From Asaia bogorensis (GTDB lineage: Bacteria; Pseudomonadota; Alphaproteobacteria; CACIAM-22H2), in assembly GCA_945892765.1 (NCBI GenBank), contig CAMDDQ010000006.1:1-34324 (forward strand): 34,324 bases of DNA. Reading direction: 5' to 3'. The position numbers were made by a program, and so were the translations under genes. Of the stretch, positions 1-8,456 are shown piece after piece. How positions within the stretch are numbered: position 1 is the stretch's first letter; each line of letters starts with the position of its first letter. The notes beneath the pieces were generated by a model. That model made no database searches. It was not told where the DNA came from and was given only the letters and a program-made list of their open reading frames with translations.

Positions 1-381
1 CACGCCGTCGAAGGTGCCGCCGGGCAAGGCGTCGAAGAGCCGATAGCCGGGGTCGTAGCAGGTTACCCGCTCCACGCCCCACCATTCGACGATGCCGCCA
101 TAGCGTTTGCCGTCGGGCGCGGTCACCGGCATGGGGGCGTATTGGCGGCCCTTGCCGGCGCCGTAGTCGAGCAAGGTGCGGGCCCCGAACCGATCTATCA
201 GCGCCTTAATCCGCGGTCCCTGGCGGGGCAGGCTGCGGCCGTCGAAGGTGGCGTCGGCGGGAATGCCGAGTTGGCGTTCGCCGTTGACATGCATGTCGCG
301 ATACAGCTCGACCAGCGCGCGATAACGCGGGCTGGGATTGGCCCGGCTCCACGGCGGTGGCGCCGCCCCGTCCATGGTCAT
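1..381 (-). CDS. Methyltransferase-like protein of unknown target (3' end outside the window)
   Basis: This reading frame is not in the ORF track because it runs off the left edge. Its ATG lies one base past the accA stop codon, and an in-frame ATG two codons later is an alternative start. The 127 visible residues contain LLDYGAGKGRQY, which resembles the glycine-rich SAM-binding motif I of class I methyltransferases, followed by CYDPGY, which resembles the acidic end of motif II. The rest of the fold lies outside the window, so substrate and activity cannot be judged. Packing against accA suggests cotranscription. The methyltransferase assignment is an inference from two short motifs; a non-catalytic Rossmann protein is possible. 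Confidence 0.7.
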   Translation of the reverse strand, partial: MTMDGAAPPPWSRANPSPRYRALVELYRDMHVNGERQLGIPADATFDGRSLPRQGPRIKALIDRFGARTLLDYGAGKGRQYAPMPVTAPDGKRYGGIVEWWGVERVTCYDPGYRLFDALPGGTFDGV

Positions 382-382
382 G

Positions 383-1339
383 TCAGGACAGCCCCGCGCG
401 GCCGATTTCGATGAACTTTTCGCGGCGCCGGGCGCGCAGCACGCCGCCCTTGATCTCGCTCATCTCGAGCAGCGCGGTTTCGAGAGCATCACCCAGCGAT
501 CGGATGACCGCCGGCGCGTCGCGATGGGCGCCGCCCAAGGGTTCGGGAACGATGGAATCGATGACGCCAAGGCGCAACAGGTCCTGCGCGGTGAGCTTAA
601 GCGCGTCGGCCGCGTCCTTGGCGTGTTCGGCGCTGCGCCACAGGATGGAGGCGCAGCCCTCGGGCGAAATCACCGAATAGATGGCGTGCTCCAACATCAG
701 CACCTTGTTGGCGGCGGCGATGGCGATGGCGCCACCGGAGCCGCCTTCACCGATGATCGCGGCGACAAACGGCACCTCGATCGACAAGCTGGTTTCGACA
801 CAGCGGGCGATGGCTTCCGCCTGGCCGCGGGCTTCGGCGTCGATGCCGGGATAGGCGCCCGCGGTATCGACCAGCGACAACACCGGCAGGCCGAAGCGAT
901 CGGCGAGCAACATCAGCCGTCGGGCCTTGCGATAACCCTCGGGGCGTGCGCTGCCGAAATTGTGCCGGATCCGCGAATCGGTATCGTTGCCCTTTTCCTG
1001 GCCCATGACCATCACAGGGCGGCCGCGGAAACGCCCGATGCCGCCGATGATGGCGCGGTCCTCGCCAAAGGCGCGGTCGCCGGCCAGCGGCGTGAACTCC
1101 TCGATCAGGCTCTCGATGTAGTGGACAAGATGCGGCCGATCGGGATGACGCGCGACCTGCACCTTCTGCCAGGGCGTCAGCCGCCCATAGGATTGGCGCA
1201 GCAACTTTTCGGCCTTGGCCTGGAGCCGCCCGACCTCGTCGGCGATGTTGACGCCGCTGTCGCCGCCGAGATGGCGCAGCTCCTCGATCTTACCCTCGAG
1301 TTCGGCTATCGGCTTTTCGAAGTCCAAATAATGCGGCAT
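383..1339 (-). CDS. accA: Acetyl-CoA carboxylase carboxyltransferase subunit alpha
   Basis: With AccD this subunit transfers the carboxyl group from carboxybiotin to acetyl-CoA, making malonyl-CoA, the first committed step of fatty acid synthesis in the cytoplasm. The 318 residues match the usual family length. The N-terminal helical segment starts [18 protein letters not shown], and the crotonase-like core carries [12 protein letters not shown], the oxyanion-type region [12 protein letters not shown] and [14 protein letters not shown], all typical of AccA. The malyl-CoA lyase gene ends 15 bases upstream on the same strand, and the methyltransferase-like gene follows directly, so it sits inside a minus-strand operon. 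No frameshift or missing segment is seen. Confidence 0.98.
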   Translation of the reverse strand: MPHYLDFEKPIAELEGKIEELRHLGGDSGVNIADEVGRLQAKAEKLLRQSYGRLTPWQKVQVARHPDRPHLVHYIESLIEEFTPLAGDRAFGEDRAIIGGIGRFRGRPVMVMGQEKGNDTDSRIRHNFGSARPEGYRKARRLMLLADRFGLPVLSLVDTAGAYPGIDAEARGQAEAIARCVETSLSIEVPFVAAIIGEGGSGGAIAIAAANKVLMLEHAIYSVISPEGCASILWRSAEHAKDAADALKLTAQDLLRLGVIDSIVPEPLGGAHRDAPAVIRSLGDALETALLEMSEIKGGVLRARRREKFIEIGRAGLS

Positions 1340-1354
1340 GTCATCCGTTCGGCG

Positions 1355-2332
1355 TCACGCGGCGGCGATCCGGTCGGCTTTCTTGACCAGCGCCTCGGCC
1401 TGTTTGATCGAGGCGATGTCGATCATGCGGCCGTCGAGCGCGATGGCGCCCTTGCCGTCTTTCGCGGCGCTTTCCATCGTCGCCAGGATCCGCCGCGCCT
1501 TGTCGATTTCCGCGGCCGACGGCGTGAAGATTTCGTTGGCCGGCGCGATCTGCGTGGGATGGATCGCCCATTTGCCTTCGCAACCCAGCGCCGCAGCGCG
1601 CCGCGCCGCCGCCTTGAAACCGTCGACATCGCCGAAATCGCCAAGCGGCCCATCCACCGGGCGCAGACCATGGGCCCGGGCCGCCACGACGATACGCGCC
1701 AGCGCATAATGCCACATATCGCCCCAATGCGAGAGGCGCTCGCCGCCCGGCTCCGCATCGGTCAGCATTGCGTAGTCGGAGCTGCCACCGCCGATCTTGG
1801 TCGTGCGCGCCCGCGTTGAGGCGGCATAGTCGCCAACGCCGAAATGCAGGGATTCGATGCGGCGGCTGGACCCGGCGATGGCGTCAACGTTCATCATGCC
1901 AAGCGCGGTTTCGATCAGGATTTCGATGCCGATGCGGGCCGGCAGGCCCATGGCCTTTTCAACCTGGCTGACCAGCACGTCGACCGCATAAACATCGCCC
2001 GGCGTGCCGACCTTCGGGATCATGAACAAATCCACTTTGGCGCCGGCCTGCTCCACGATATCAACCACGTCGCGATACATATATTCGGTGTCCAGCCCGT
2101 TGAGGCGGACCGCGACGGTGCGCCGGCCCCAATCGATGTCCTTGAGCGCGGCGATCACGTTCTTGCGCGCCATCGCCTTGTCGTCGGGGGCGACCGAATC
2201 CTCAAGGTCCAGCAAAACGATGTCGGCAGCCGATTTCGCCGCCTTCTCGAACAGTTTTGGCTGGCTGCCGGGTACCGCCAATTCACTGCGGTTCAGCCGC
2301 GGAATCGTCTGTTCGACAATGCGGAAGCTCAT
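1355..2332 (-). CDS. mcl1: L-malyl-CoA / beta-methylmalyl-CoA lyase (HpcH/HpaI-CitE family)
   Basis: Mcl1 reversibly cleaves malyl-CoA to glyoxylate and acetyl-CoA, and beta-methylmalyl-CoA to glyoxylate and propionyl-CoA, in the ethylmalonyl-CoA pathway. The 325 residues run in parallel with Rhodobacter Mcl1 as I remember it: LLDLEDSVAPDDKA near the N-terminus (metal-site acidic motif), MIPKVGTPGDVYAVD, VDGPLGDFGDVDGF, GKWAIHPTQIAPANEIFTPS and DIASIKQAEAL near the C-terminus. The ATG overlaps the xerD stop codon as ATGA, pointing to translational coupling. Propionyl-CoA made here would feed the methylmalonyl-CoA mutase encoded further along. A paralogous thioesterase (Mcl2) or citramalyl-CoA lyase is less likely, because the Mcl1-like pattern continues over the whole length. 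Confidence 0.9.
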   Translation of the reverse strand: MSFRIVEQTIPRLNRSELAVPGSQPKLFEKAAKSAADIVLLDLEDSVAPDDKAMARKNVIAALKDIDWGRRTVAVRLNGLDTEYMYRDVVDIVEQAGAKVDLFMIPKVGTPGDVYAVDVLVSQVEKAMGLPARIGIEILIETALGMMNVDAIAGSSRRIESLHFGVGDYAASTRARTTKIGGGSSDYAMLTDAEPGGERLSHWGDMWHYALARIVVAARAHGLRPVDGPLGDFGDVDGFKAAARRAAALGCEGKWAIHPTQIAPANEIFTPSAAEIDKARRILATMESAAKDGKGAIALDGRMIDIASIKQAEALVKKADRIAAA

Positions 2333-3336
2333 CGGCGCCTCGAAGGGATCGGTGCTTTCGCCGATTGATGGCCCGCGGCCGTGTTGTTGTCAACCGATGG
2401 CCCGGCCGCCGCCGCGGTCGCTTCCGGGCGCCGCGCCAGAGGATGATGCCGGCCGACCAGGGCCTTGAGCCGGTCGCCCGCGACATGGGTGTAGATTTGC
2501 GTGGTGGCGATGTCGGCATGTCCCAACATGCGCTGGACGCTGCGCAAATCCGCGCCGCCCTCCAACAGATGGGTGGCGAAGGCGTGGCGCAGGACATGCG
2601 GCGACAGCCGGCGCGGGTCCATCCCGCACGACGCCGCCAGTTCCTTTAGCATCTGGCCGACACGCCGCCGCGTGAGATGGCCTTCCTCCCCGCGCGAGGG
2701 GAAAAGCCAGGATGAGGTTTCGCCCTCGCGCAGAAAATCGGCGCGGATCGCCAGGTAGCCCTCCAGGGCGCGGCGGGCGTCCTCGCCCAACGGCACCATG
2801 CGTTCCTTGCCGCCCTTGCCGCGCAGAACCATGAAACGCCCCGCGCGGGCGGCGGTCAGCGGCAGCGCCACCAATTCCGTCACGCGCAGCCCGCCGGCAT
2901 AAAGCAGCTCAACCATCGCCGCGAAGCGGATCGCTTCGGGTCCGTCGCGGCGCCGGGCCGCGGCCAAGAGAAGCGCGACTTCGGCGGCGTCGAGCACCTT
3001 GGGCAGGCGCCGTCCCTGGCGCGGGGAATCCGCGGTCGCGCTGGGATCGTCCGCGCGTACGCCCTCGGCGACCAGGAACCGGTGGAACTGGCGGAGCGCC
3101 GCCAGCCGCCGCGCCGCCGTCCGCGCCGAACGCCCGGCCCGCGCCAACCCGGCGAGGTAGGACCGCAGATGGCCGGCATCGCCGGACTCGGGGCTCAACC
3201 CGCGTTTGGCCAGGAACGCGGCGAAGTCCTGAAGGTCGCGCCGATAGGCGTCGAGTGTGTTGGACGCGGCGCCGCGTTCGGCCGCCAGCATTTCGAGAAA
3301 GGCTTCGACGTGGCGCGAAATCGCCCCGCGTTTCAC
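2329..3336 (-). CDS. xerD: Site-specific tyrosine recombinase XerD
   Basis: XerD works with XerC at the dif site to resolve chromosome dimers at division. An N-terminal SAM-like core-binding domain (HVEAFLEMLAAERGAASNTL) is followed by the catalytic domain with the full tyrosine recombinase set: Arg in GGLRVTEL, Lys in GKGGKER, His-x-x-Arg in HVLRHAFATHLLEGG, His in MLGHADIATTQ and the nucleophile in IYTHV. I chose the GTG start at 3336, just after the upstream stop; the 413-residue ORF in the track reads back into the neighbouring gene as arginine-rich noise. The protein is about 335 residues, with some 40 extra C-terminal residues. Position beside accA fits the chromosomal enzyme, not a mobile integrase. 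XerC is the alternative. Confidence 0.93.
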   Translation of the reverse strand: MKRGAISRHVEAFLEMLAAERGAASNTLDAYRRDLQDFAAFLAKRGLSPESGDAGHLRSYLAGLARAGRSARTAARRLAALRQFHRFLVAEGVRADDPSATADSPRQGRRLPKVLDAAEVALLLAAARRRDGPEAIRFAAMVELLYAGGLRVTELVALPLTAARAGRFMVLRGKGGKERMVPLGEDARRALEGYLAIRADFLREGETSSWLFPSRGEEGHLTRRRVGQMLKELAASCGMDPRRLSPHVLRHAFATHLLEGGADLRSVQRMLGHADIATTQIYTHVAGDRLKALVGRHHPLARRPEATAAAAGPSVDNNTAAGHQSAKAPIPSRRR

Positions 3337-3343
3337 CGTCAGG

Positions 3344-5140
3344 TCACAGTCCCGCGGCCAGCGCCGCTTCCAGGGCCAGCGCCCGGGCCTCGGCGCCGAG
3401 CCCAACCGCGCGCAAGGCACCCAGCGCCTCGGCGAGAACATAAGGGCTGCTTGCTTGCGGGAAACGGTCGCCCAGCATGACCAGGGATTCGAGGATGGTT
3501 TCGCCGACGCGGCCCGCCCGCGACGCGGCGCGCAGGCCCAGCCACAGGGAGGGCGGCGGCATCGCCGCATCTTGGAACTTGAAATCCACCATCAACGGCG
3601 CCCAATCGGCCGCGTCCACGGTTTCCCCAGCGGCGACCAGCAGGGTTAACAACAAAGCGGCGCGATCATTGGCCGCCTTGTCCTCCGCCTTCACGGCGGC
3701 CGCAAGCCAATCCTTCATCCGGCGGGCCTCCCACGGCCCTGCCTCGTCGCCCGCCGCCAAGCGCACCAAGGGCCACAGCGCGGCCTCGGCCTTGGCCGCG
3801 TCCTCCTTGGCCTTCGCTGCGTCCTGCACCAGCGCGAACCAGACCCGGGCTTCGGCCGGCCGTCCCGCCGCGAGCATGGCGCGGGTCAACGTCGGGGCCA
3901 GGGGCGCGGTTTCGTCCGAGGGCGCAATCTCCAGCAGCATCGGCAGTGTCACGCGCACGGCGGTGAGGTATTCCTCCCATTTCTTGCCCAGGCCCAGCGA
4001 GCGTTGCAGCAACACCGTCCGCGCCGGGGGCGCGGTCTGCACGCGTGCGGCGCGGTACAGCAATGCGCGCCCGCGCGGACCGGCATCCAGATTCGCCACG
4101 GTGGCCGCGCCGCCCAGTTGCTCCGGCGTGAACGGCACGCTGTCGTAAATCAGGCCGAGGGCCTCGGCGGTCACCACGCCCGCCGCCTCCGCCCGCTCGG
4201 CCGCGGACAGGCGCAGGTCGAGTGAGGCGTTGGGACTAGTCGCAACGATTCGCAGGGCGGCGAGATCGGCGGAATTCAGCGCGTCGCGCGGCAGGTTTTG
4301 CCGCGCCGCGCGCAACATGGCCAGATGTAATGGCTGTGGGCGGGGCAGGCTCTCCACGACCGACTTGGCGTCGCCCCCGAGCGCGGCGACCAGACGAACG
4401 AAGGCGGGATCGTCCTCGGTTTGCATCTCACGCAGCAGGCCTAGGCCGAGCGCAGCCTTGCCATGGTCGCCGGCCAGCGTCTGACAAAAGATCAGTGCCT
4501 TTTGCCAATAGGCGTCCTGAAACCGGGCGATGGCGGTCCGCGCCAAGGCACAAGCCCCGGCGTTATCATAGGCCAGCAGGAGGCCTTCGATCTGAATGCG
4601 GGCGAGGTCGGGATGTTCCCCGCGGCTGGGCACGGCGTTGATCAATTCCATGCTTCCGGCAAGCTCGCCCGACGCGAACAAGGCATTTGCCCGCAGCGTC
4701 ATGAAACTCTTTGTGTCCGCCGCGCCGGAAACGGCCTCGGGCACAATGGCGGCGGTCATCAGCAATTTTCGCTTGAGGGAACGCAACGTCGGCGAGGACA
4801 TCGCGTTGGGCAGGGCGGTCAGCAATGACTGAAGACTGCGGCGCGGCGAACCCTGCCACACCGAAGCCGGGAACCCGCCGCTCGCCTCGTCGAGCGCGCC
4901 TAGGGAATCAATGTCGATGGGCGGCGCCGGGGCCACGTCGAAGGGTTTCTCGGCAACCTTGCCGGGCGCCGGTTCGGCGACCGGAGCGGGTTTTTGCTCC
5001 TCCGGCGTCACCGATCGCGGCGCTTGGAGTCGAACCGGCGGCGCTGATTGGGCAAGCTCGGCGGCGAAGGCCGGGCCGGAAAACACGATCCCCAGGACCG
5101 CCATGGCTTGCAGCGTGGCTTTAGCGCGGCAGTCTGTCAT
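3344..5140 (-). CDS. Exported alpha-helical repeat protein of unknown function
   Basis: The 598-residue product begins with a likely signal peptide (basic start, then AMAVLGIVFSGPAFAAEL with an AFA-AE cleavage site), so it should act in the periplasm. A proline- and alanine-rich linker of about 60 residues follows. The remainder is almost wholly alanine- and leucine-rich helix, with pairs such as ALFASGELAGSMELI and AYDNAGACALARTAIARF that look like degenerate TPR/Sel1-type hairpins. No catalytic motif is seen. It overlaps the preceding 46-residue membrane protein gene by 20 bases and ends 7 bases before xerD, so the three are probably translated as a unit. I do not recognise a named family; a scaffold or assembly role is only a guess. 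Confidence 0.82.
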   Translation of the reverse strand: MTDCRAKATLQAMAVLGIVFSGPAFAAELAQSAPPVRLQAPRSVTPEEQKPAPVAEPAPGKVAEKPFDVAPAPPIDIDSLGALDEASGGFPASVWQGSPRRSLQSLLTALPNAMSSPTLRSLKRKLLMTAAIVPEAVSGAADTKSFMTLRANALFASGELAGSMELINAVPSRGEHPDLARIQIEGLLLAYDNAGACALARTAIARFQDAYWQKALIFCQTLAGDHGKAALGLGLLREMQTEDDPAFVRLVAALGGDAKSVVESLPRPQPLHLAMLRAARQNLPRDALNSADLAALRIVATSPNASLDLRLSAAERAEAAGVVTAEALGLIYDSVPFTPEQLGGAATVANLDAGPRGRALLYRAARVQTAPPARTVLLQRSLGLGKKWEEYLTAVRVTLPMLLEIAPSDETAPLAPTLTRAMLAAGRPAEARVWFALVQDAAKAKEDAAKAEAALWPLVRLAAGDEAGPWEARRMKDWLAAAVKAEDKAANDRAALLLTLLVAAGETVDAADWAPLMVDFKFQDAAMPPPSLWLGLRAASRAGRVGETILESLVMLGDRFPQASSPYVLAEALGALRAVGLGAEARALALEAALAAGL

Positions 5141-5261
5141 TTGGAATTACCTTTTCAACCCGCGCCGTTGGCGCCGGAATATCCCAAGTCGCGAGAAAGA
5201 CGACCATGGCGACAAGACCGACAAGGATAACCGCGGCAACCGTCAATCCGATTTTGTTCAT
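5121..5261 (-). CDS. Small single-pass membrane protein (46 aa)
   Basis: Starting at MNKIGLTV, this 46-residue protein has one hydrophobic segment (VAAVILVGLVAMVVFLATW, residues about 9-27) followed by a short polar tail with IPAPTARVEKVIP. That is a typical short N-in membrane anchor with the tail in the periplasm. The track begins the ORF 27 codons earlier, but that extension is cysteine- and arginine-rich and lacks a reason to be coding. The gene overlaps the start of the exported helical-repeat protein by 20 bases, which implies translational coupling and a shared job at the membrane. The ribosome binding site is weak (AGCAAG). Function is unknown. Confidence 0.65.
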   Translation of the reverse strand: MNKIGLTVAAVILVGLVAMVVFLATWDIPAPTARVEKVIPNDRLPR

Positions 5262-5362
5262 CTTGCTAGAAAAAATGTCCAGGTACTGAATACGGGACAG
5301 CCCGCGTATCCTCGGCCTTCCGCACTGGCGACAACGCGCCATGATTCTGTTAAGGTCAAATC

Positions 5363-5434
5363 ATGGCGAAACGGCGGCAGTTTACCGGCTCCCTTCCGGG
5401 CTTTCAACGCGTTGCGCGCCTTCGGGATCGATGA
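5363..5434 (+). CDS. Possible 23-codon leader ORF coupled to aroK
   Basis: A short frame too small for the track starts at an ATG preceded by TTAAGG about eight bases upstream, a better ribosome binding site than that of aroK itself. It encodes a basic peptide beginning MAKRRQFTGSLPGF and ends in TGA that overlaps the aroK ATG as ATGA. The arrangement would let ribosomes re-initiate on aroK. There is no run of aromatic codons, so a classic aromatic amino acid attenuator is not supported. It may also be chance in a 70-base leader. Confidence 0.4.
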   Translation: MAKRRQFTGSLPGFQRVARLRDR

Positions 5435-6015
5435 CCAACGACCCTAGTCCGTCATCGATGACAAAATCCATCGTTCTTGTCGGCCTCATGGGCGCGGGCA
5501 AAAGCGCCATCGGACGCCGCCTGGCCGTTCGCCTCAGTCTTCCCTTCGTTGACGCCGATCAGGAAATCGAGAACGCCGCCGGCTGTACGATCGAAGAATT
5601 CTTCGAGCGGCATGGCGAGCCCGCCTTCCGGCAGGGCGAACGCCGCGTCATTGCCCGCCTTCTCGACAGCCCGCCCCATGTGCTGGCGACCGGCGGCGGC
5701 GCCTTCATGGACCCCGACACCCGATCCAAGATCGCAGAAAAGGGCATATCGGTTTGGCTGCGGGCGGATATCGAGGTCCTGCTGCGACGAGTCGGGCGAA
5801 GGAACAACCGGCCCCTGCTGAAAAATGGCGAGCCGCGCGAGGTCTTGACCCAATTGATGGCAGAGCGTTACCCGATCTATGCCGGCGCCGACGTCACGGT
5901 CGATAGTTTCGACGGCCCGCCGGAGGCGACGGTGGAGCGTGTGATGACGGCGATCGAGGGCCTTCTCCCTGGCGGCGTCAGACCCGCGACGGTTCCCGAG
6001 CCCCAGACGCGATGA
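5431..6015 (+). CDS. aroK: Shikimate kinase
   Basis: AroK phosphorylates shikimate at the 3-hydroxyl with ATP, the fifth step of the shikimate pathway. Visible motifs are the Walker A loop GLMGAGKSAIGRR, the shikimate-binding VDADQEIE, FRQGERRVI, the ATGGGAF loop, the lid RPLL and the base-proximal RYPIYAGAD. From the ATG at 5431 the protein has 194 residues, near the usual 170-200; an ATG nine codons later is possible. The extra 30 residues in the track frame lack any family feature. The stop codon overlaps the aroB start as ATGA, so the two consecutive pathway genes are coupled. Confidence 0.96.
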   Translation: MTNDPSPSSMTKSIVLVGLMGAGKSAIGRRLAVRLSLPFVDADQEIENAAGCTIEEFFERHGEPAFRQGERRVIARLLDSPPHVLATGGGAFMDPDTRSKIAEKGISVWLRADIEVLLRRVGRRNNRPLLKNGEPREVLTQLMAERYPIYAGADVTVDSFDGPPEATVERVMTAIEGLLPGGVRPATVPEPQTR

Positions 6016-7127
6016 GCGACGCCGCTTCGGTGCGGGTCGAGCTGGGTGCCCGCGGCTATGACATCCTGGTCGGGGCCGCGCTCTTGGCGGAAGCCGGCAC
6101 GCGCCTGAAGGCGGCGGTCAAGGCGCGCACCGCGATCGTCGTGACCGACGAAAACCTCGCCCGCTTGCATCTGCCTGCGCTCGAAGGGTCGTTGGCCACG
6201 GCCGGCATAACATCGCGCGCCATCGTCCTGCCGCCCGGCGAACGGACCAAGGATTTCGCGAACCTCCAGAGTCTCGTCGAGGCGCTGCTGGATGCCCGCG
6301 TCGAGCGTGGCTCGGTGGTCGTCGCCTTCGGCGGCGGCGTCATCGGAGACCTCGCCGGCTTCGCCGCCAGCATCGCCCTGCGCGGCATCGATTTCATCCA
6401 AATTCCGACGACCTTGCTCGCCCAAGTCGACAGCTCCGTCGGCGGCAAGACCGGCATCAATACACGCCATGGCAAGAACCTAGTCGGCAGCTTTCATCAA
6501 CCCCGCCTGGTCCTCGCCGATGTTGCGGTTCTGTCCACGCTGCCGCCGCGCGAACGGCTGGCCGGCTACGCCGAAATCGTCAAATACGGCCTGATCGACG
6601 ATCCGGAATTCTTCGCCTGGCTGGAAACCGAGGGCCGCAAGGTCGCCGCGGGCGACACCGCGGCGACGATCCGCGCCGTGGTCACGAGCTGCACGGCGAA
6701 GGCCGCCATCGTCGCCGCCGATGAACGCGAGGCCGGACGGCGCGCGCTGCTCAATTTCGGCCACACCTTCGGTCACGCCTTGGAGGCCGAATCGGGTTTC
6801 GGCGACCGCTTATTGCACGGCGAGGCGGTGGCCATCGGCATGGTCATGGCCTTCGATCTGTCCGTCCGGCTCGGCTTGTGCCCGGCCGAGGACGCCGCCC
6901 GCGTGCGCCGTCACCTCGCCGCCGTCGGGCTGCCGGTCGGACTCGGCCGCCTCGCCGGACCCGATTGGACGGCTGAAGCCCTGTTGGCCCATATGGCGCA
7001 GGACAAGAAAGTCGTCGACGGCCGCACGACCTTCATCCTAACCCGCGGCATCGGCCGCGCCTTCATCGCCCGCGACGTGCCCGCTGCCGCGGTGCTCGAC
7101 CTGCTGCGCGGAGCGATCGCGGCCTGA
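6012..7127 (+). CDS. aroB: 3-dehydroquinate synthase
   Basis: AroB converts DAHP to 3-dehydroquinate, the second step of the shikimate pathway, using NAD and a divalent metal. The 371 residues match the family. The NAD-binding stretch is VVAFGGGVIGDLAGF, followed by PTTLLAQVDSSVGGKTGIN. The metal ligands are the Glu of AEIVKYGLI, the first His of FGHTFGHALE and the His of LLHGEAVAIGM. Start overlaps aroK by four bases, and the stop TGA shares one base with the ATG of the next gene (TGATG). All key residues are present. Confidence 0.98.
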   Translation: MSDAASVRVELGARGYDILVGAALLAEAGTRLKAAVKARTAIVVTDENLARLHLPALEGSLATAGITSRAIVLPPGERTKDFANLQSLVEALLDARVERGSVVVAFGGGVIGDLAGFAASIALRGIDFIQIPTTLLAQVDSSVGGKTGINTRHGKNLVGSFHQPRLVLADVAVLSTLPPRERLAGYAEIVKYGLIDDPEFFAWLETEGRKVAAGDTAATIRAVVTSCTAKAAIVAADEREAGRRALLNFGHTFGHALEAESGFGDRLLHGEAVAIGMVMAFDLSVRLGLCPAEDAARVRRHLAAVGLPVGLGRLAGPDWTAEALLAHMAQDKKVVDGRTTFILTRGIGRAFIARDVPAAAVLDLLRGAIAA

Positions 7128-8446
7128 TGGGCCTCTCCACGATATCCCTCCAGGCGACCCTCATCGTCGCGCTCGTCCTGGTCTCGGCGGCATTCTCTGC
7201 CGCGGGGACGGCGTTGATCGGCGCCTCGCGCGCGCGCCTTCTCGCGCTGGAGAAAAAGGGCAACCGGCGGGCGGCGTTCGTTAACCTCCTGCGCGAGCGG
7301 CAGGATCGCGTCGTCGCCGCCATTCTCATCGGCAACACGATCGTTGATGTCGTGGCCTCGGCGCTAGCCACGGTGATCTTCGTCGGGCGGTTCAGCGCCG
7401 CCGGGATCGCTTACGCCGCCATAACGATGACAATCGCCCTCGTTGTCATCGCCGAGATATTGCCCAGGGCCTTTGCCCTTACCCGCGCCGATCGCGTCGC
7501 GCTCGCCTTGGCTCCCTTTCTGCGCGTCACTTTGGCCGGCCTGCTGCCGATCGCCGACGCGGTTCATGTCCTGGTCAACGCGATCTTGGGAGTCTCGCGG
7601 TCGGGCACGGCGGAGAACGGCGCCGAGACCGCAGAGGACGAGTTGCGCGGCGCCATCGCCCTGCACGGCGAAGCGGCCACCGAGACGCGCGAGGAACGGG
7701 CGATGCTACGCAGCATCCTTGACCTCGCCGAAGTCGAGATCAGCGAAGTCATGGTCCATCGCCGCAACGTCGTCTCCTTCGATGCCGATTTGCCGCCGAC
7801 GACGGTCGTCGAACAAGCCTTGGCCAGTCCGCACAGCCGCATCCCCTTATGGCGCGGCCAGCCCGAAAACATCGTCGGCGTGCTGCATTCAAAGGCGCTG
7901 TTGCCGGCGTTGCGGCTGCATGGCGGCAATATCGACGCCATCGGCATCGCCGATCTCATGTCGCCGCCCTGGTTCGTGCCCGACACCACGACCTTGCTCG
8001 ATCAGCTCCAGGCCTTCCGCCAGCGGCGCGAGCATTTCGCGGTCGTGGTCGACGAATACGGGGCGTTGATGGGCGTGGTCACGCTCCAGGACATCATCGA
8101 GGACATCGTCGGCGACATCGACGAAGGCCACGATATGAAATTGCCGGGTGTGCGCGCGCAGCCGGACGGTTCGTATATCGTCGACGGCCAGGTCACCATC
8201 CGCGACCTCAACCGCGAATTCGATTGGGGTTTGCCGGACGAAGAGGCCACGACAATTGCCGGCCTGGTGCTCCATGAAGCGCGGCGCATCCCGGAGGTCG
8301 GGCAGAAATTCCGCTTCCATGGATTTGGCTTCAAAATTCTGCGACGGCGGCGCAACCAGGTCACGCAGCTTCGCCTGAAACCGCCGGCGAATCCTGGCGC
8401 AAACCGCGCGCGCAACGGCACGATCGCCGAGGCGGCCGAGGGTTGA
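7127..8446 (+). CDS. CorC/HlyC-type membrane protein (DUF21 + CBS pair + transporter-associated domain)
   Basis: The 439-residue protein has an N-terminal DUF21/CNNM-like region with about four hydrophobic segments (ATLIVALVLVSAAFSAAGTAL to about residue 160). A linker helix with EERAMLRSILDLAEVEISEVMVHR leads into two CBS modules (about 205-330, ending in VVDEYGALMGVVTLQDIIEDIVGDI). A C-terminal CorC/HlyC domain follows (about 345-425). The family is linked to magnesium and cobalt efflux or resistance, and is often called hemolysin by annotation history only. It is coupled to aroB by a one-base overlap and converges on the MeaB-like gene with only three bases between them. Substrate cannot be told from sequence. 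Confidence 0.93.
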   Translation: MGLSTISLQATLIVALVLVSAAFSAAGTALIGASRARLLALEKKGNRRAAFVNLLRERQDRVVAAILIGNTIVDVVASALATVIFVGRFSAAGIAYAAITMTIALVVIAEILPRAFALTRADRVALALAPFLRVTLAGLLPIADAVHVLVNAILGVSRSGTAENGAETAEDELRGAIALHGEAATETREERAMLRSILDLAEVEISEVMVHRRNVVSFDADLPPTTVVEQALASPHSRIPLWRGQPENIVGVLHSKALLPALRLHGGNIDAIGIADLMSPPWFVPDTTTLLDQLQAFRQRREHFAVVVDEYGALMGVVTLQDIIEDIVGDIDEGHDMKLPGVRAQPDGSYIVDGQVTIRDLNREFDWGLPDEEATTIAGLVLHEARRIPEVGQKFRFHGFGFKILRRRRNQVTQLRLKPPANPGANRARNGTIAEAAEG

Positions 8447-8456
8447 AGTTCAACCC
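8440..8456. repeat. Palindrome spanning both stop codons of convergent genes
   Basis: GGGTTGAAGTTCAACCC reads the same on both strands apart from its central base. It contains the TGA of the CorC/HlyC gene and the TGA of the convergent MeaB-like gene. There is no T-run on either side, so it is a weak candidate for a terminator. Confidence 0.45.

Noticed and set aside
338-1819. 493-residue plus-strand ORF
   Set aside because: It lies antisense to accA and mcl1, both with complete family motifs; the product is rich in Asp, Arg and Gln repeats typical of a shadow frame in GC-rich DNA.
2329-3570. xerD as a phage or island integrase
   Set aside because: It is flanked by housekeeping genes with start/stop overlaps, has the length and motifs of Xer proteins, and there is no tRNA, att repeat or cargo nearby.
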